Shown: piece by piece, positions 49,764 to 60,736 of the stretch
Layout: each line of letters opens with the position of its first letter
Numbering within the stretch: the stretch's first letter is position 1
NCBI GenBank assembly: GCA_028274465.1
Contig: CM051458.1
Span: 85,642,085-85,706,084, forward strand
Direction: 5' to 3'
Length of the DNA stretch: 64,000 bases
Source: Plantago ovata
Taxonomy: Eukaryota; Streptophyta; Magnoliopsida; Lamiales; Plantaginaceae
Position numbers and translations under genes: made by a program
The notes under the pieces: model-generated
What the model saw: only the letters and a program-made list of their open reading frames with translations
Database searches by the model: none
What the model was told of the DNA's origin: nothing

Positions 49764-52700
49764 CTAATACGAAGTACTAGTGTAAATACAGCTTTGGATT
49801 ATTGGATTGAAGGTGGTCTGGTCTAAAGAAACTGCCAAGCCTTCAGTAAGATATCTGGATTTCCTGTAAATCAAACAAAGAATAATTCAATCCAGGAATA
49901 AATCTGCTCAGAGTTTGATTTCTGAATTCTGATCAAGGAGAATTACAGTGACAGAGAAATGAGGGTTCACCTCTCATCCTTAATCAGTCCATCCCATAAA
50001 CTACTCCTTATGAGCGAGATGCAATTCTGAACTCGAAGCAAAACATTTCAAACATAAATAAACAATCTTACAAGTTACAAGTTTACCAAGGACAAAAAAT
50101 AAAAAGATAGTTCTGGTCTTTTTCAAGAAGAAAAGTACCTTGGTGGACTCGGTGAGTAAGGATCCCATGCTCGGTCACGCATAGGAGTCCTCATGCCAGC
50201 ATGAATGGGGGTTGCTGTATAAAGATTCAAAAACAGTAAAAGTTAGCTGATTATCAACATAAATCAAAATCATATTGTCGTATTGAAGAAAGCAGATAGT
50301 ACAGTGTACCTGTAGAATCTTTCATTGGAGTCATAGATGGATGCTGAGGAGTTTGTGAGGGGTGCATCGGTGTCTCACTTCCAAAACCATATCTTGATGT
50401 TTCACTGTTCAAAATATTTGGCAAGTCAGAGTAATGTTCCACCAAGACTATAAAACAGATGTGTATGTGGTGCTTACCCTGATGGCAAAGAAACATCCAC
50501 ACAGGAGGAAATGGAACTGCGATCAACTGTAAAAAACAAGTTTATAATATAATTTGTAAATAATATTTTCATCAGCCAAAAAACAAAATCAGAAGAATAT
50601 ATGCCAGGAGTGACTTGCCTTCAACGATCTTCATTTGTGACTCCAATTCAACAAAAACCCGGGAACCTTTGGTACCTTTTACACACCCTCTGCATCCTTT
50701 ATATTGGTCTCGCCTGATTTTTACCCGGCTACCTACTAAAGAATCATGACCTCTTCCACCACCATGTCTTTTTACAACTGCCAAATTCAAATAATATGAA
50801 TAAATGTTGATAAAAAAGCACTGTTAAGTTTATGAAACATAGTTAGCAGGCTTACAATTCGCAGGAGCACCTCTAGCCAGTCTCATGGGAGACTTGGGGA
50901 CAGGAGGTGGACCTTTGAGATGGTCGGTTCTGAACAAAATTGTACCCTACAGCAAAATCAAAGTGGAATAAATAAATTCATAGACACACAACTTATTCAT
51001 GCAGCACACAGCAATGAAGCTCATAATAGCCTAGTGTAGTAACTCACAGCTGTTGCTTCAGAGCTTTCCACCACATTGTCTGCAAATACTCGGAGCTGAA
51101 ACCAGAGAATTATTAATGGTAAGAAAACAATTGACCACACATAAAGACAGAAAAGAAAAGGAAAAACTCCAAAATGAAACCGAGATTAACATACTTCTTC
51201 TTTAGTTGCATCTGATAATATGTTAACCACATGACCATCAATTGAAACAACCATGCCGCTTGCACCTTCCATAGAACCAGATACAACTTTGACGTGGTTT
51301 CCATATTCAAAGTATTTACAGAGCTCCTTGTCACTGATCATAACAGTTCTCTGGAAATCAAAAGGTGAATGAGATTAAAAGATGCATGTTCAAACATCTA
51401 TCTATTTGGATGTCTAAGTAGATGCAATATTTTTTACTCAGACTCACAGGAAGGTCTTTTGCATTTGGCATGTCAGGTTTGATATACACAATGTCTTCCT
51501 CAACTTTTTCCACCACCCCTTTCAGATATCTTAAATCTCCCTTAACAACCAGAACCCTGTCACCCTTCATGAAATGGCCTTTCTTCCTGATTGTGAAGAG
51601 AGTTGACAAACTTGAGACGTCATCGTTCCCAGCTTCAGCAGGCTGCCTAAATTTCTCAAGTTCACTAAGAGACGGTTGTATATTCTGGGTGCTTAGTGAC
51701 TTCAGTGACACAGTTTTATATAGAAAACCATCCTTGAATATCATCCCGTCAATTTTTTCAAAATAGTCCCCATCTATTCGTTTGCATTCCACACGAATAT
51801 GCAGATCTCTGGATGAACAAAAGATGCCTTTAGGATTAATTGGTAAATAAGTAAATTTAAACTTGAAGAGAGCATCTTAATATACAAAAAGTACCTAGCT
51901 TCATCGCTATTCATATGCCGTGCAGGAGGTATAGACGCCTTTCTCTTCGGACCTTCCCTTCCGTCCTGGTAATAAGATAGCATGGTTAGTCATATCAATA
52001 TGACGAGTTTCAATATGATAAAAAAATTAAGGCTGCACAAGGAGTAGATACCAATTTGTTGGCCAAAGCATGTAAGTCAATCCTTGGAATTAACTGAACT
52101 GTTGCTCGCCGCAGCACATTGTCAACCTCAACTATCTGTCATGCATTGTGAAATAATGAGCGTCACAAGCAAAATTACATCATAACACATAAATTGAAAT
52201 GAGTAGCAATGTCGGCAATGACTCATACCTTTGCAAGATCACCTTTATACAAACCAAGCTTCAATCTAACCCAGGTTCCCCTAGAAATACTAATGGCTTT
52301 GCTCTGAACCCTTTAGAACATCTGCCATCTCCTTGAGTGGGACTTGAATAATATGATAATTGGGATATATGTAGCGCATACCCTTAACAGCCTGTAGCAA
52401 CATAGAAAGAGAAAAAATTAGGAATAACACACAAGTCAGTTAACAACTCAAATCTCACCAAAAATAACAGCTAGAAGAACGAAAACAGACTAAGGATTCC
52501 ACACCTGCCTCACATGTGATTCCTTGTCTGCCTCTACATAGATAAAATTTTCAAGGTGATCAAGCGCTATGGCAGATTTAATTTGCAGCTCATGCCCTTT
52601 AGCAACAAGCTTCTGCATCAAGGAAACAACTACCTCTTTCTCATGACCAATCTGTGAAGCATAAGACAATAATCAAGATACAAGAAGAAAGATAGAGATC

Positions 52701-54062
52701 ATTGAACTCCTTTTACTACTTTTTATTGAATTACACAAATGCATTGTATTTGTATATTCATACCTCACACTTGACCACCCACAATTTTGGATCCCTAACA
52801 GATGGCAGTAAAGCTTGCTGTTCTACAACTGTTGCCTGACTTGCCTCCTCGTCATCCTCTAAATCAATAGTGGTGCGATATCTATCCTCGATCCTTCTCA
52901 CAATGTCTTCAACAGCCTCTTCCTTATCATCGCGTTGCAGAAATGGACGACGCTGACTTCTCGTGTCATCAATATCATCATCAACTACATCATCGCCCTC
53001 AATGAAATCTAAAAACACATACACACCAACAATCAGAAAGGCAGTCAACAATGTCAATATTTCCGGATAAAACAACCCCGTAGGGACTTGTTACTTCCAT
53101 GATGGCAGTTCTTATTATTCACATACTAGTGAATACCATATACGCATAATACCAAAATCGGGTACACTAGGACCATTTTTTGTTCCCACATACTTTCAAG
53201 ACAAGAATTCTTGCCAACACATCTACATAATTTAAGTCTTTTGTGTTTGTTCAAAATAGTAAAAAACCGATTTCCCAATAGTAGTCTACTCCTAACACCT
53301 AATGCAAAAGATTGCAATTTAGATACAGGTTTAACATGCAAACCCAACTTCTTGGTGATGGCAAGAAAAACTTCAGACATTGCCATATGGCTAACCCGCT
53401 GGAGTTTGTTACCAATGACTACTATTCAGTTACATGCCGGCACCATAAACCAACACATGTTCTTCCTGCATGGTCCTCACTAGAGACTAGAGAGTTTCCC
53501 ATCAAGTACAGTTTAGTAAATATTATTATTATTACTCTTTTTGTATCTCAAAAGAGTTGGATTGAGATTAGTGGATAGCTGTGTGAGAGAGAATTTATAT
53601 TATAGGGTGTAAAAGTATAATATTGCCATATTGGGTTATCTCAACGGAAAAAAAAAAAAGAAGTATTAAGATTGGGTAAAAAAGGTAAATAAATTTTGTG
53701 CAGGGGCTTAACAGATAAGAACCTAAATTTCCGCCTTATTTATTATTTTTATATATTTTTTTTATAAAATTAAAACCATATTTAGTTCAGTTTTGAAGAG
53801 AACGAAAAATAGGGGCATTTTGAAAAGAAAAAAAAAAGAAGAATTATTTGCGCAAAAAGAAAAGAAAATAGAAGAAACCCTAACCGTCATCTTCGGGATC
53901 TTCCTCCTCCACATCCTCGTCGGAATCCACGTCGGCTTCATCGTCAATGAAACTAGAGATCAACTCCGACCGGCTCCTCTTCCGCCTACTACGCTGATCA
54001 TCCTCCTCCTCCTCGCTGAGATGCTCCACCGCCTTGAATTTTCCTCCACGCTTCGAAGACAT
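49764..54062 (-). pseudogene. Remodelled SPT5-like transcription elongation factor gene
   Basis: SPT5 pairs with SPT4 on RNA polymerase II. Exons: 53885-54062, 52764-53008, 52505-52651, 52229-52391, 52052-52135, 51895-51965, 51448-51808, 51195-51350, 51048-51095, 50856-50946, 50619-50777, 50478-50526, 50310-50404, 50139-50214 and 49764-49863. Seen are the acidic N-terminus, the NGN domain (IGHEKEVVVSLMQKL), KOW repeats (GTWVRLKLGLYKGDLAKIVE; KGDRVLVVKGDLRYLKGVVE; HVKVVSGSMEGASGMVVSID; SRVKIRRDQYKGCRG) and a short CTR (SETPMHPSQTPQHP). The exon at 52229-52391 is one base too long, in a G run (CCC on plus, 52309-52311), causing a frameshift; every other junction keeps phase. The KOW4/cysteine region and the C-terminal ~250 residues with the last KOW are missing. 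The whole is about 670 residues against ~1040. The tail exon is non-homologous. The intron at 50527-50618 side of the exon ending 50619 uses a GC donor. A fast-evolving working paralogue with a sequencing error is the alternative. Confidence 0.7.
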
Positions 54063-54845
54063 CGTAGAATAGGGAGAAACTTTGCAAAATAATGAGAATT
54101 GTGATTGTTTGAGTTGAAGGGAGAGGGGTATTTATAGGCTCGTGAGTCGGTGAGTGCATGATGTGAGAGGAATTCGGGAAAACCTAATTTTCTTTTTCTC
54201 CGTGACCTAATCTGATTGATCTTCATCGCCATTATCATGTGCATGGAGGATTCTGTTCCGCTCCGCTGGAAGAATGAAGACGAAGGAGGGAAATATAACA
54301 GTTGGGTTTTGGGCCTGTAATGTTATTGGGCTAGTTAGTTTCTGGGCCTATGTAATTTTACTTTATTAGACTAGTTTTCTTTTTGTTGTGGACTAATATT
54401 TTTACTTTTATTATTATGAAAAAAATCGCGTTTCGTTCAAAAATTTTAGATAGTGTTTTTCTTATCATACCATTTGTGGGGCTCACATCCAATGTTGAAA
54501 GAGTGGAGAATCGACGGCATTTAACTCTTTATAACTTTGAACTTTTTGGAGAATTACAGAATCTATTAAAAAACGTGTTATTGAATACACATCGATGGTG
54601 ATTATTCGGACAAACTCGATATTCAAGACATACAATCACATATACTCTTTTCATAACAACACATTTCAGGGAAACCCATATTACAATCTTTGGCTCAACC
54701 TCTCATATCCCTCAAATATTATTTTTAATTATTAGTACCATCATTAATAATACTTTAATGGTACACGTGCATCCTTATGATCTTTATTATCATGTGAACT
54801 ATCTCACGGTCACGGCCGGTAACTCTAAACATCACAACTGCCATC
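54063..54845. other. Promoter side of SPT5-like gene / 3' side of CYP78A
   Basis: Both neighbours are on the minus strand. This stretch holds the SPT5-like leader near 54063-54250 and the P450 3' UTR near 54700-54845. Short ORFs in it have no recognisable domain. Confidence 0.4.
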
Positions 54846-56639
54846 TCAAATTCTCGAAGTCACAATGGAATATAGTGGTTTCTTCATCTCACAAGAAAGC
54901 TTCAACTCCTCACTCAAATCAACGGGCTCATCTCTATCTTCGGCCCATTTGAAATTTTGAACCAGTTTGGCTACCCAAAGCCCAACAATGGCCATGCCCA
55001 AGTTCTTACCGGGGCAAACTCTACGACCCGCCCCAAAAGGCGCAATCCTCAAGTCATTGCCTCTTACGTCTATATTCTCTCCACCATCCAACGATATAAA
55101 CCTTTCCGGGTTGAAAGTAAGTGGATCGGCCCATATATTCGAGTCGTGAGTTATGGCCCACATGTTGACCATAGCAGTTGTGTGGGCTGGTATTACCATG
55201 CCATTTGTGAGGCTCACATCGGATGTTGAGAGGCGGGCCCATGACAATAGTGGACCTGGAGGATGAAGACGAAGAGTCTCCTTTATGACGGCGTCCATGT
55301 ATGGAAGTTTGGAAATTTGAGCATTTGTGAGGAGATTGTTGTTGGATTGAGCTACGGTATGGAGCTCGTTGTAAAGTTTCGATTGGACCCGAGGGTTTAG
55401 TATTAACTCCGCCATTACCCATTCGGTTAGTAACGCTGTGGTGTCCGTGCCTCGGAATAACATTTCCTGCACCAATGGGAAAATTTACATTCCCCAAGAA
55501 TTAATTTCCATGAAATCATTTATGGTAAATTATAAAATAATAGTATGAATCATGTAATTAACATGTAATCAAAGTATGAAACAATAATTTCATGATAAAA
55601 CTTCTAACATGCATGAATGGAGAAAAAAGTGGCAAGTGAAAAGAAAAATACTAACCCACAAGACGGCAACCATGTCTTCTTGATCGAGCTTCTCATCGCC
55701 TTCCAATGACAACAAAACGTCAACAAAATCACAACCATTGTGTAATTTCATCGAATTGCCTCTCTTGTGTTCATCAATTATTCCCTTAACAAGTTTTGCT
55801 ACTCGAGGAACTAGTTCCTCACAACGTTCTTGAATTCTAAAGGGATCGTAAAAGTACTTCAACCAAGGAAGATGGTCGGACCAATTAAAAGCTCCCAAAA
55901 GCTCGAATCCTTCTCTTACCAACTCATGCAACATTTTGGCTTCTTCATCATGAGCTCCATACCTCTTACCAAACACAATTTGCATGATATTGTTCAAAGA
56001 AGCATCTTGAAGGTGCTTCCTAAGTTGTACCTTCCCCTTGAGTGTTTGTTCCTCTACTATGGAGCGAACCAAGGCATCACATTCGCGTTGGAGCCCACTT
56101 TCATGCGCTAATATACGTCTTGGAGCAAAAAGTTGAGTTGACGCAATTCTTCTCAACATGCGCCAGTACGACCCATCAGGCGCAAACCCAATGGCTCTGG
56201 TGAACATAAGCTGCTTAGCGGACTCTTTAACGGGCCGGTTAGCAAAATGTGGAGAGGTTAAGATTTCACGCGCAGTGTTGGGATCCGAAGCCACCACGAC
56301 CGGAGTGGAGCCCAAGCTAAAAGCCATGAGCTGCGTTGCTGCATGGGTGGAAGCCATGCGTGCTAGAGTGCGGTGAGCCAAGCCATGACTCATGGTGAAC
56401 AAGCTCCCAAAGATGGGAAGCCCTTTGAGCCCAGGGATAGGAACCTGGCCCATCTTGTGACGGCCATTTCTCCAACCCGGCCCACTGGTGGAATACGCCC
56501 AAGTGATCAGCCCACCGATGAGCAGCGTGGTAAAAGTTAAAAGTAACATGAGAGTAATATTGTGTAGCTTATCAAGTTCAAGAACGGGGAGGAGGGTAAG
56601 GATCCAAAATTTTGTTGCTTCAAAGGTTTTGAACTCCAT
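54846..56639 (-). CDS. CYP78A: Cytochrome P450, CYP78A family
   Basis: CYP78A enzymes are ER-bound monooxygenases of land plants that influence organ and seed size through an unidentified mobile signal. Two exons (55656-56639 and 54846-55466) join in phase into 534 residues, the usual family length and the usual single intron position. A signal-anchor helix ([19 protein letters not shown]) is followed by the hinge [14 protein letters not shown]. The I-helix [12 protein letters not shown] supplies the oxygen-binding D-T-T. The K-helix ExxR is [11 protein letters not shown], and PERF follows. The heme loop is [14 protein letters not shown], with the heme-ligand Cys near residue 479. The ATG at 56637-56639 ([10 protein letters not shown]) is the first true ATG; the longer frame has none. 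Which CYP78A member it is cannot be told. Confidence 0.94.
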
Positions 56640-56743
56640 GTTGATAAGCTTGTGATTATGGTATAAATGGATAGATATATCCACTCAAACAGATAGTACA
56701 AGAGTTGAGGTTTTGGTGACAATAAAGGTCCTAATGACTGCTG

Positions 56744-56751
56744 TTTAAATA
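56744..56751 (-). promoter_or_regulatory. TATA-like box of the CYP78A gene
   Basis: TATTTAAA on the minus strand lies about 105-112 bp upstream of the CYP78A ATG, a plausible core-promoter position for a plant gene. Based on sequence and spacing only. Confidence 0.45.
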
Positions 56752-57002
56752 GGCAGCATGTCGTAAATAAGGAAGCACTTTTTGCCTTTTTATTTTAATT
56801 TCTTGATATGTGGAGTGAACTATAAATAAATGAACGCTTATTAATTCCAACAGTTGGGATTGTACTTGTGTTAATATAGATCATGTTTTGTGAATCCCAA
56901 TTGCGTTATCAATTATAATACTACTATCATGCTTCGTTTTGAACTTTAGGTATAGTACTCCCGGCCTCCTAGTATTCGACTATTAAGTATTAAAATTTGG
57001 GA

Positions 57003-57196
57003 ACCAATGAGGTCTCGCTCAATTGGTTAGACTGAGGTGTCATGGCATTAGAGGTCATAGGTTCAATTCTCACAAAGTGCGGGATTATTTATAGTAGGTC
57101 ATAGGTTCAATTCTCGCCAAGTGCGAGATTATTTATAGTTTATTACTAGTTTTGTAATGCTACTTGAGAAATTGTAATGGTTCGATTATTAAAAAA
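57003..57196 (+). mobile_element. tRNA-derived SINE
   Basis: A 194-bp element with A box-like TCGCTCAATTGGTTAGAC and B box-like GGTTCAATTCTC, ending in an A tail. It is flanked by an 18-bp duplication with one mismatch (AAGTATTAAAATTTGGGA at 56985-57002; copy at 57197-57214). The B-box segment GGTCATAGGTTCAATTCTC plus GTGCG(G/A)GATTATTTATAGT is duplicated in tandem inside the element. Confidence 0.8.
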
Positions 57197-57357
57197 AAGT
57201 ATTAAAATCTGGGAGTTTTCTGGGCGTCCAAAATTTTGACTCCTTAGGCGGCCTTGGTTTCTATTTTTTAGATTTTTGTTAGAGTGAGTTACAAAGCCGT
57301 CTGATATATATAACTCAATTAATTATGGGATCATAAATCCAATTAATAGTATCAATA

Positions 57358-57360
<3 letters not shown>

Positions 57361-57440
<80 letters not shown>
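57361..57440. repeat. (TA)n microsatellite
   Basis: About 40 TA units without interruption. Confidence 0.95.
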
Positions 57441-57444
<4 letters not shown>

Positions 57445-57937
57445 TAGGAATCGCGCCAGACGCTACGCGTGTGAAGCGTAATCTTGTAAAATATTATTGT
57501 TTTATTAAATAATATATTGAAATAAATGGAGTGAATATATAATTTTCACATAATGACTTCAAACGTAATAAAAAAATAACTAATTGAGTAATTAAACTAA
57601 ATATAAATGGTGTGCTATAAATGTATATAGTTTTTGTAGTTATGCAGTTAATAGTTTTGAATTGAACGATATTAGACATACAAAAAGTATTCTTCCAATG
57701 AGTTAAGAGCCATCAGATACATCTCTAAACTTTGGAAACATTCAACTTCAAAATCTGCAATGCATCTTTTTCGCAATGCAACAAAATCAAATGTTACATT
57801 TATTATTGGACGGAGGAAGTATGTCTTTTTTTTATAAGAACATATCATGGTTATATTTTAAAATTAAGTATAATACGTCATACAACTTTATGTTAAAAAA
57901 TAAAAATTTAAGAAGAGAATAAATAAAAAAGAAAAAA
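57441..57937. other. Intergenic DNA, no gene seen
   Basis: AT-rich. A lone MITE-like end (GGACGGAGGAAGTA near 57809-57822) occurs without a matching left end. Confidence 0.4.
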
Positions 57938-58115
57938 ATTACGTCAATAAGATTCGAACCCAACACCTTCAACTAAAATAATGATACAAATAATAGAGAA
58001 AAATCACGCCAACAAGATTCGAACCAAACACCTTCAATAAAAATAATAATAAAAATAATGGAGAAAAATCACGCCAACAAGATTCGAACCCTACATCTTT
58101 TAATTAACTAATGAC
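57938..58115. repeat. Three tandem ~65-bp units with a B-box-like core
   Basis: Each unit contains AATCACGCCAACAAGATTCGAACC, or a near variant, then an AT-rich spacer. The inverted core GGTTCGAATC matches the tRNA B box. It may be a multiplied SINE or tRNA-like fragment on the minus strand. Confidence 0.65.
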
Positions 58116-58215
58116 ACATGTACGCACCAGATTAAAATTGGATAAACAAGATCAACGGATTAAAATTGATTGGTAGGTCAATCAATTGAGAATCAACCTT
58201 ATTATATTACTTTAA

Positions 58216-58243
58216 TATATGTGTGTGTGTGTGTGTGTGTGTG
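58216..58243. repeat. (TG)n microsatellite
   Basis: About 12 TG units. Confidence 0.9.
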
Positions 58244-58628
58244 ATTCAATGAAATAATACAATGATTTCTCGAATATGTCTCTTAAATCTATTCTCTCTA
58301 ATTCGTTGATGACACATCACAGTGCTTCTTATACCATTGTCCCTAATCTACGAGAACTCAAATTCATACGAATTACAATGAACTAAAAAACACGATATAT
58401 CATAATTCCAGAAAAAACCACCAACCAAATGTATATACAATTCATTTACATTTGCCGGAAGTGTAAAAGAGTGAGAATGAAGGCCTAAAACTCACGTCAT
58501 TAGTATCATGACCTCATGCATGACAATTATCGGACAACCCTAGCACACGTGCTTATGAATTCCTAAAGTGAGGTTAATGAGTTGAAATTAATGTTATTGT
58601 TTTTTTTTTTTGTTTTAGAGAAACGGCA

Positions 58629-58725
58629 CTCCCTCCGTTTTTTTATAAGTAGTTTTGGCATTTTTCATCAATATTAAAGAAATGATTAGTTTCCACTAAT
58701 ACTCCATCTAAACTAATTAAGGGAG
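58629..58725. mobile_element. Short degenerate Stowaway-like MITE
   Basis: The left end CTCCCTCCGTTTTTTTATAA and the right end TTAAGGGAG|TA are weak inverted counterparts. Only one TA flank is kept. Tentative. Confidence 0.35.
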
Positions 58726-58726
58726 T

Positions 58727-60150
58727 AGTATGTTTTGTTCTCGTTAATTATTGGACCTCAATCTCACGAGTCGCAGTTTCAATGATAAAGTTCTCGTATC
58801 GGGAATACTTCAAGATAAAAAAGTTGTTACTTTCTCTCTTCAAGCCTACTCCAAAACTTTAGAATTCATATAAAGGTTTTATGTACTCCCCCTTTTGACG
58901 GTCCCGAAGAAATCTTACTCAAATATGATCTTAAAGTTGCTCAAACTTTTACTAGAAACTTTGATACCCCAAAGTTTGTGAAAATAGACAATAGGAGTAC
59001 ATATGAGCGAGTGTATTTAATTAAATCATGTATATTAAATCACAGTACGTACGGTCAACTAAGCAAGTTTAAAATACATATTTTAACCACCCGTAACGAT
59101 CTACCATGAATTGTTATTACAACTATCCGTCTATAATAGGCCGTATGTGGTTGATCATCATCACAAATTTCATAGATTATTTGGTGGAGAGTGTTTCGGT
59201 GTAGATGCATGCACCAAACTCACTAATAAGTGATATGCATTCTATTTTTAATAAGAATATTGATCATATAGATTAATGATAAATTGTGCACAATAATTAT
59301 CCGTGATATTAGTACTGACTAGACTAGCTTAGCTTCATATCAATAAAGATAGCACCATTATAGATTGATCTGAATTCACACGAGAGACCGCAATTATTTA
59401 GTTTAAAAACTTTTGGGAGATGTAATCGAAGTAGTACAACATGATTTTGGTGATCTCAAATGGATCATTAACTATAACTATAATCGGACACGTACAGCCA
59501 TATGGTTTTCCTCATAAATGGTGCATTCACACATCTTGCACGAGCACTGCACAAATCCCCAGCTTCAACCGCCCACGAATTGAGGGAATGTTTTCGCCTT
59601 AAGACTAGGAACACCAGGTGTATACGCGGACATGTACGAGTGATTTTATATTAAAATTTTAACCGTTCTGCTTATGAACAGGGGCCGATTTTTATCTTAA
59701 CCGTGGCGGGTCGATTGGGGACGGATTAACGGTTTTATATGATTCCCACGTTCAAAATAGAGTAAACATGTATAAATACAAGAAAAAGAAATTAATAAAA
59801 AAATCATTTCACAATGTAATGTCAAACAAAGTACGATGTACGAGTTTAAAGTTTGGAAATAAATAAAATTAATTGCATCTACTATCCAAAAGAGTGAGGG
59901 ACAATCTTTAACTAATGTTGGACTATATTTTCAAAAGCCAATCTCCCATCACGGGTAGCAGGGGTGGACCTGGTTGGGGAGGGGGGGAGAACCTGACAAG
60001 AAGAAGATAGAAGGCAGAAAAAGACAAAAAAAGAAAGAAAGAAAATTATAAGGGCTTATTTAATTAGTTTGTCAATTGTGAATAGTGGCCATTAAGTTGG
60101 TCAACTCAAATATGATGTTTTTGACCTAGCTGAAATTGTTAAACTGATAG
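58727..60150. other. Intergenic DNA, no gene seen
   Basis: AT-rich, no coding region of note. A purine-rich run (GGGGAGGGGGGGAGA) lies near 59977-59990. Confidence 0.45.
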
Positions 60151-60155
60151 GGTGA

Positions 60156-60731
60156 TGTAGGAAATACGCAATCAAAGTCCCACCTCACTAGTAAATATAA
60201 AGACAAATGGTTATATAATAAGACACACTACCCAATATGATATGGGGCCTTTTGGGGATCATACCAAGAACAAACCCACTCTTATTGGGCTTTGGGCCTA
60301 GAGTGGACAATATCATATCAATGGATGGATAGTGTGTCGGCCCATGAACCAACAAGTGGCGCCGTCTGTGGGAACTAGTGAGGAGAACGATGAAAGTCCA
60401 TCTGCATCGGATAAATTTCCGAGGAATATGCAGGGCTCCATCGAATGACGATTTTCGAGGAATATGGAGTAAAAAACTGGACTAGTCGTTCATGAGGAGG
60501 CCATGCGGTGGTTCTTCGCTTGAGGGGAGGATTGTAGAAAATATGCAATCAAAGTCCCACCTCACTAGTAAATACAAAGACAAATGGGTATATAATAAGA
60601 CACACTATCCAACATGATATGAGGCATTTTGGGAATCATACCAAGAAAAAAACCACTCTTGTTGGGCTTTGGGCCTAGAGTGGACAATACAATATCAATG
60701 GATGGATAGTGTGTCGACCCATGAACCAACA
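60156..60731 (+). mobile_element. TRIM retroelement
   Basis: A 576-bp miniature LTR element. Two 199-bp terminal repeats (60156-60354, 60533-60731) start TGTAG and end CCAACA. They are flanked by a perfect 5-bp duplication, GGTGA (60151-60155, 60732-60736). The 178-bp interior has a primer-site-like GTGGCGCCGTCTGTGGGA and a purine tract GAGGGGAGGA before the right repeat. It has no coding capacity, as expected for TRIMs. The repeats differ at about 15 of 199 sites (~7.5%), so it is several times older than the gypsy element. Confidence 0.88.
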
Positions 60732-60736
60732 GGTGA

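Noticed and set aside
54957-55497. Several open frames on both strands across the CYP78A second exon
   Set aside because: Shadow frames of the P450 coding exon; the in-phase minus frame carries all family motifs.
57018-57075. Possible tRNA gene
   Set aside because: A and B boxes are present but no cloverleaf or acceptor pairing can be drawn; the target duplications show a SINE.
57938-58115. Possible CRISPR-like array
   Set aside because: This is plant nuclear DNA, there are only three diverged units, and the spacers are AT-rich copies of each other.
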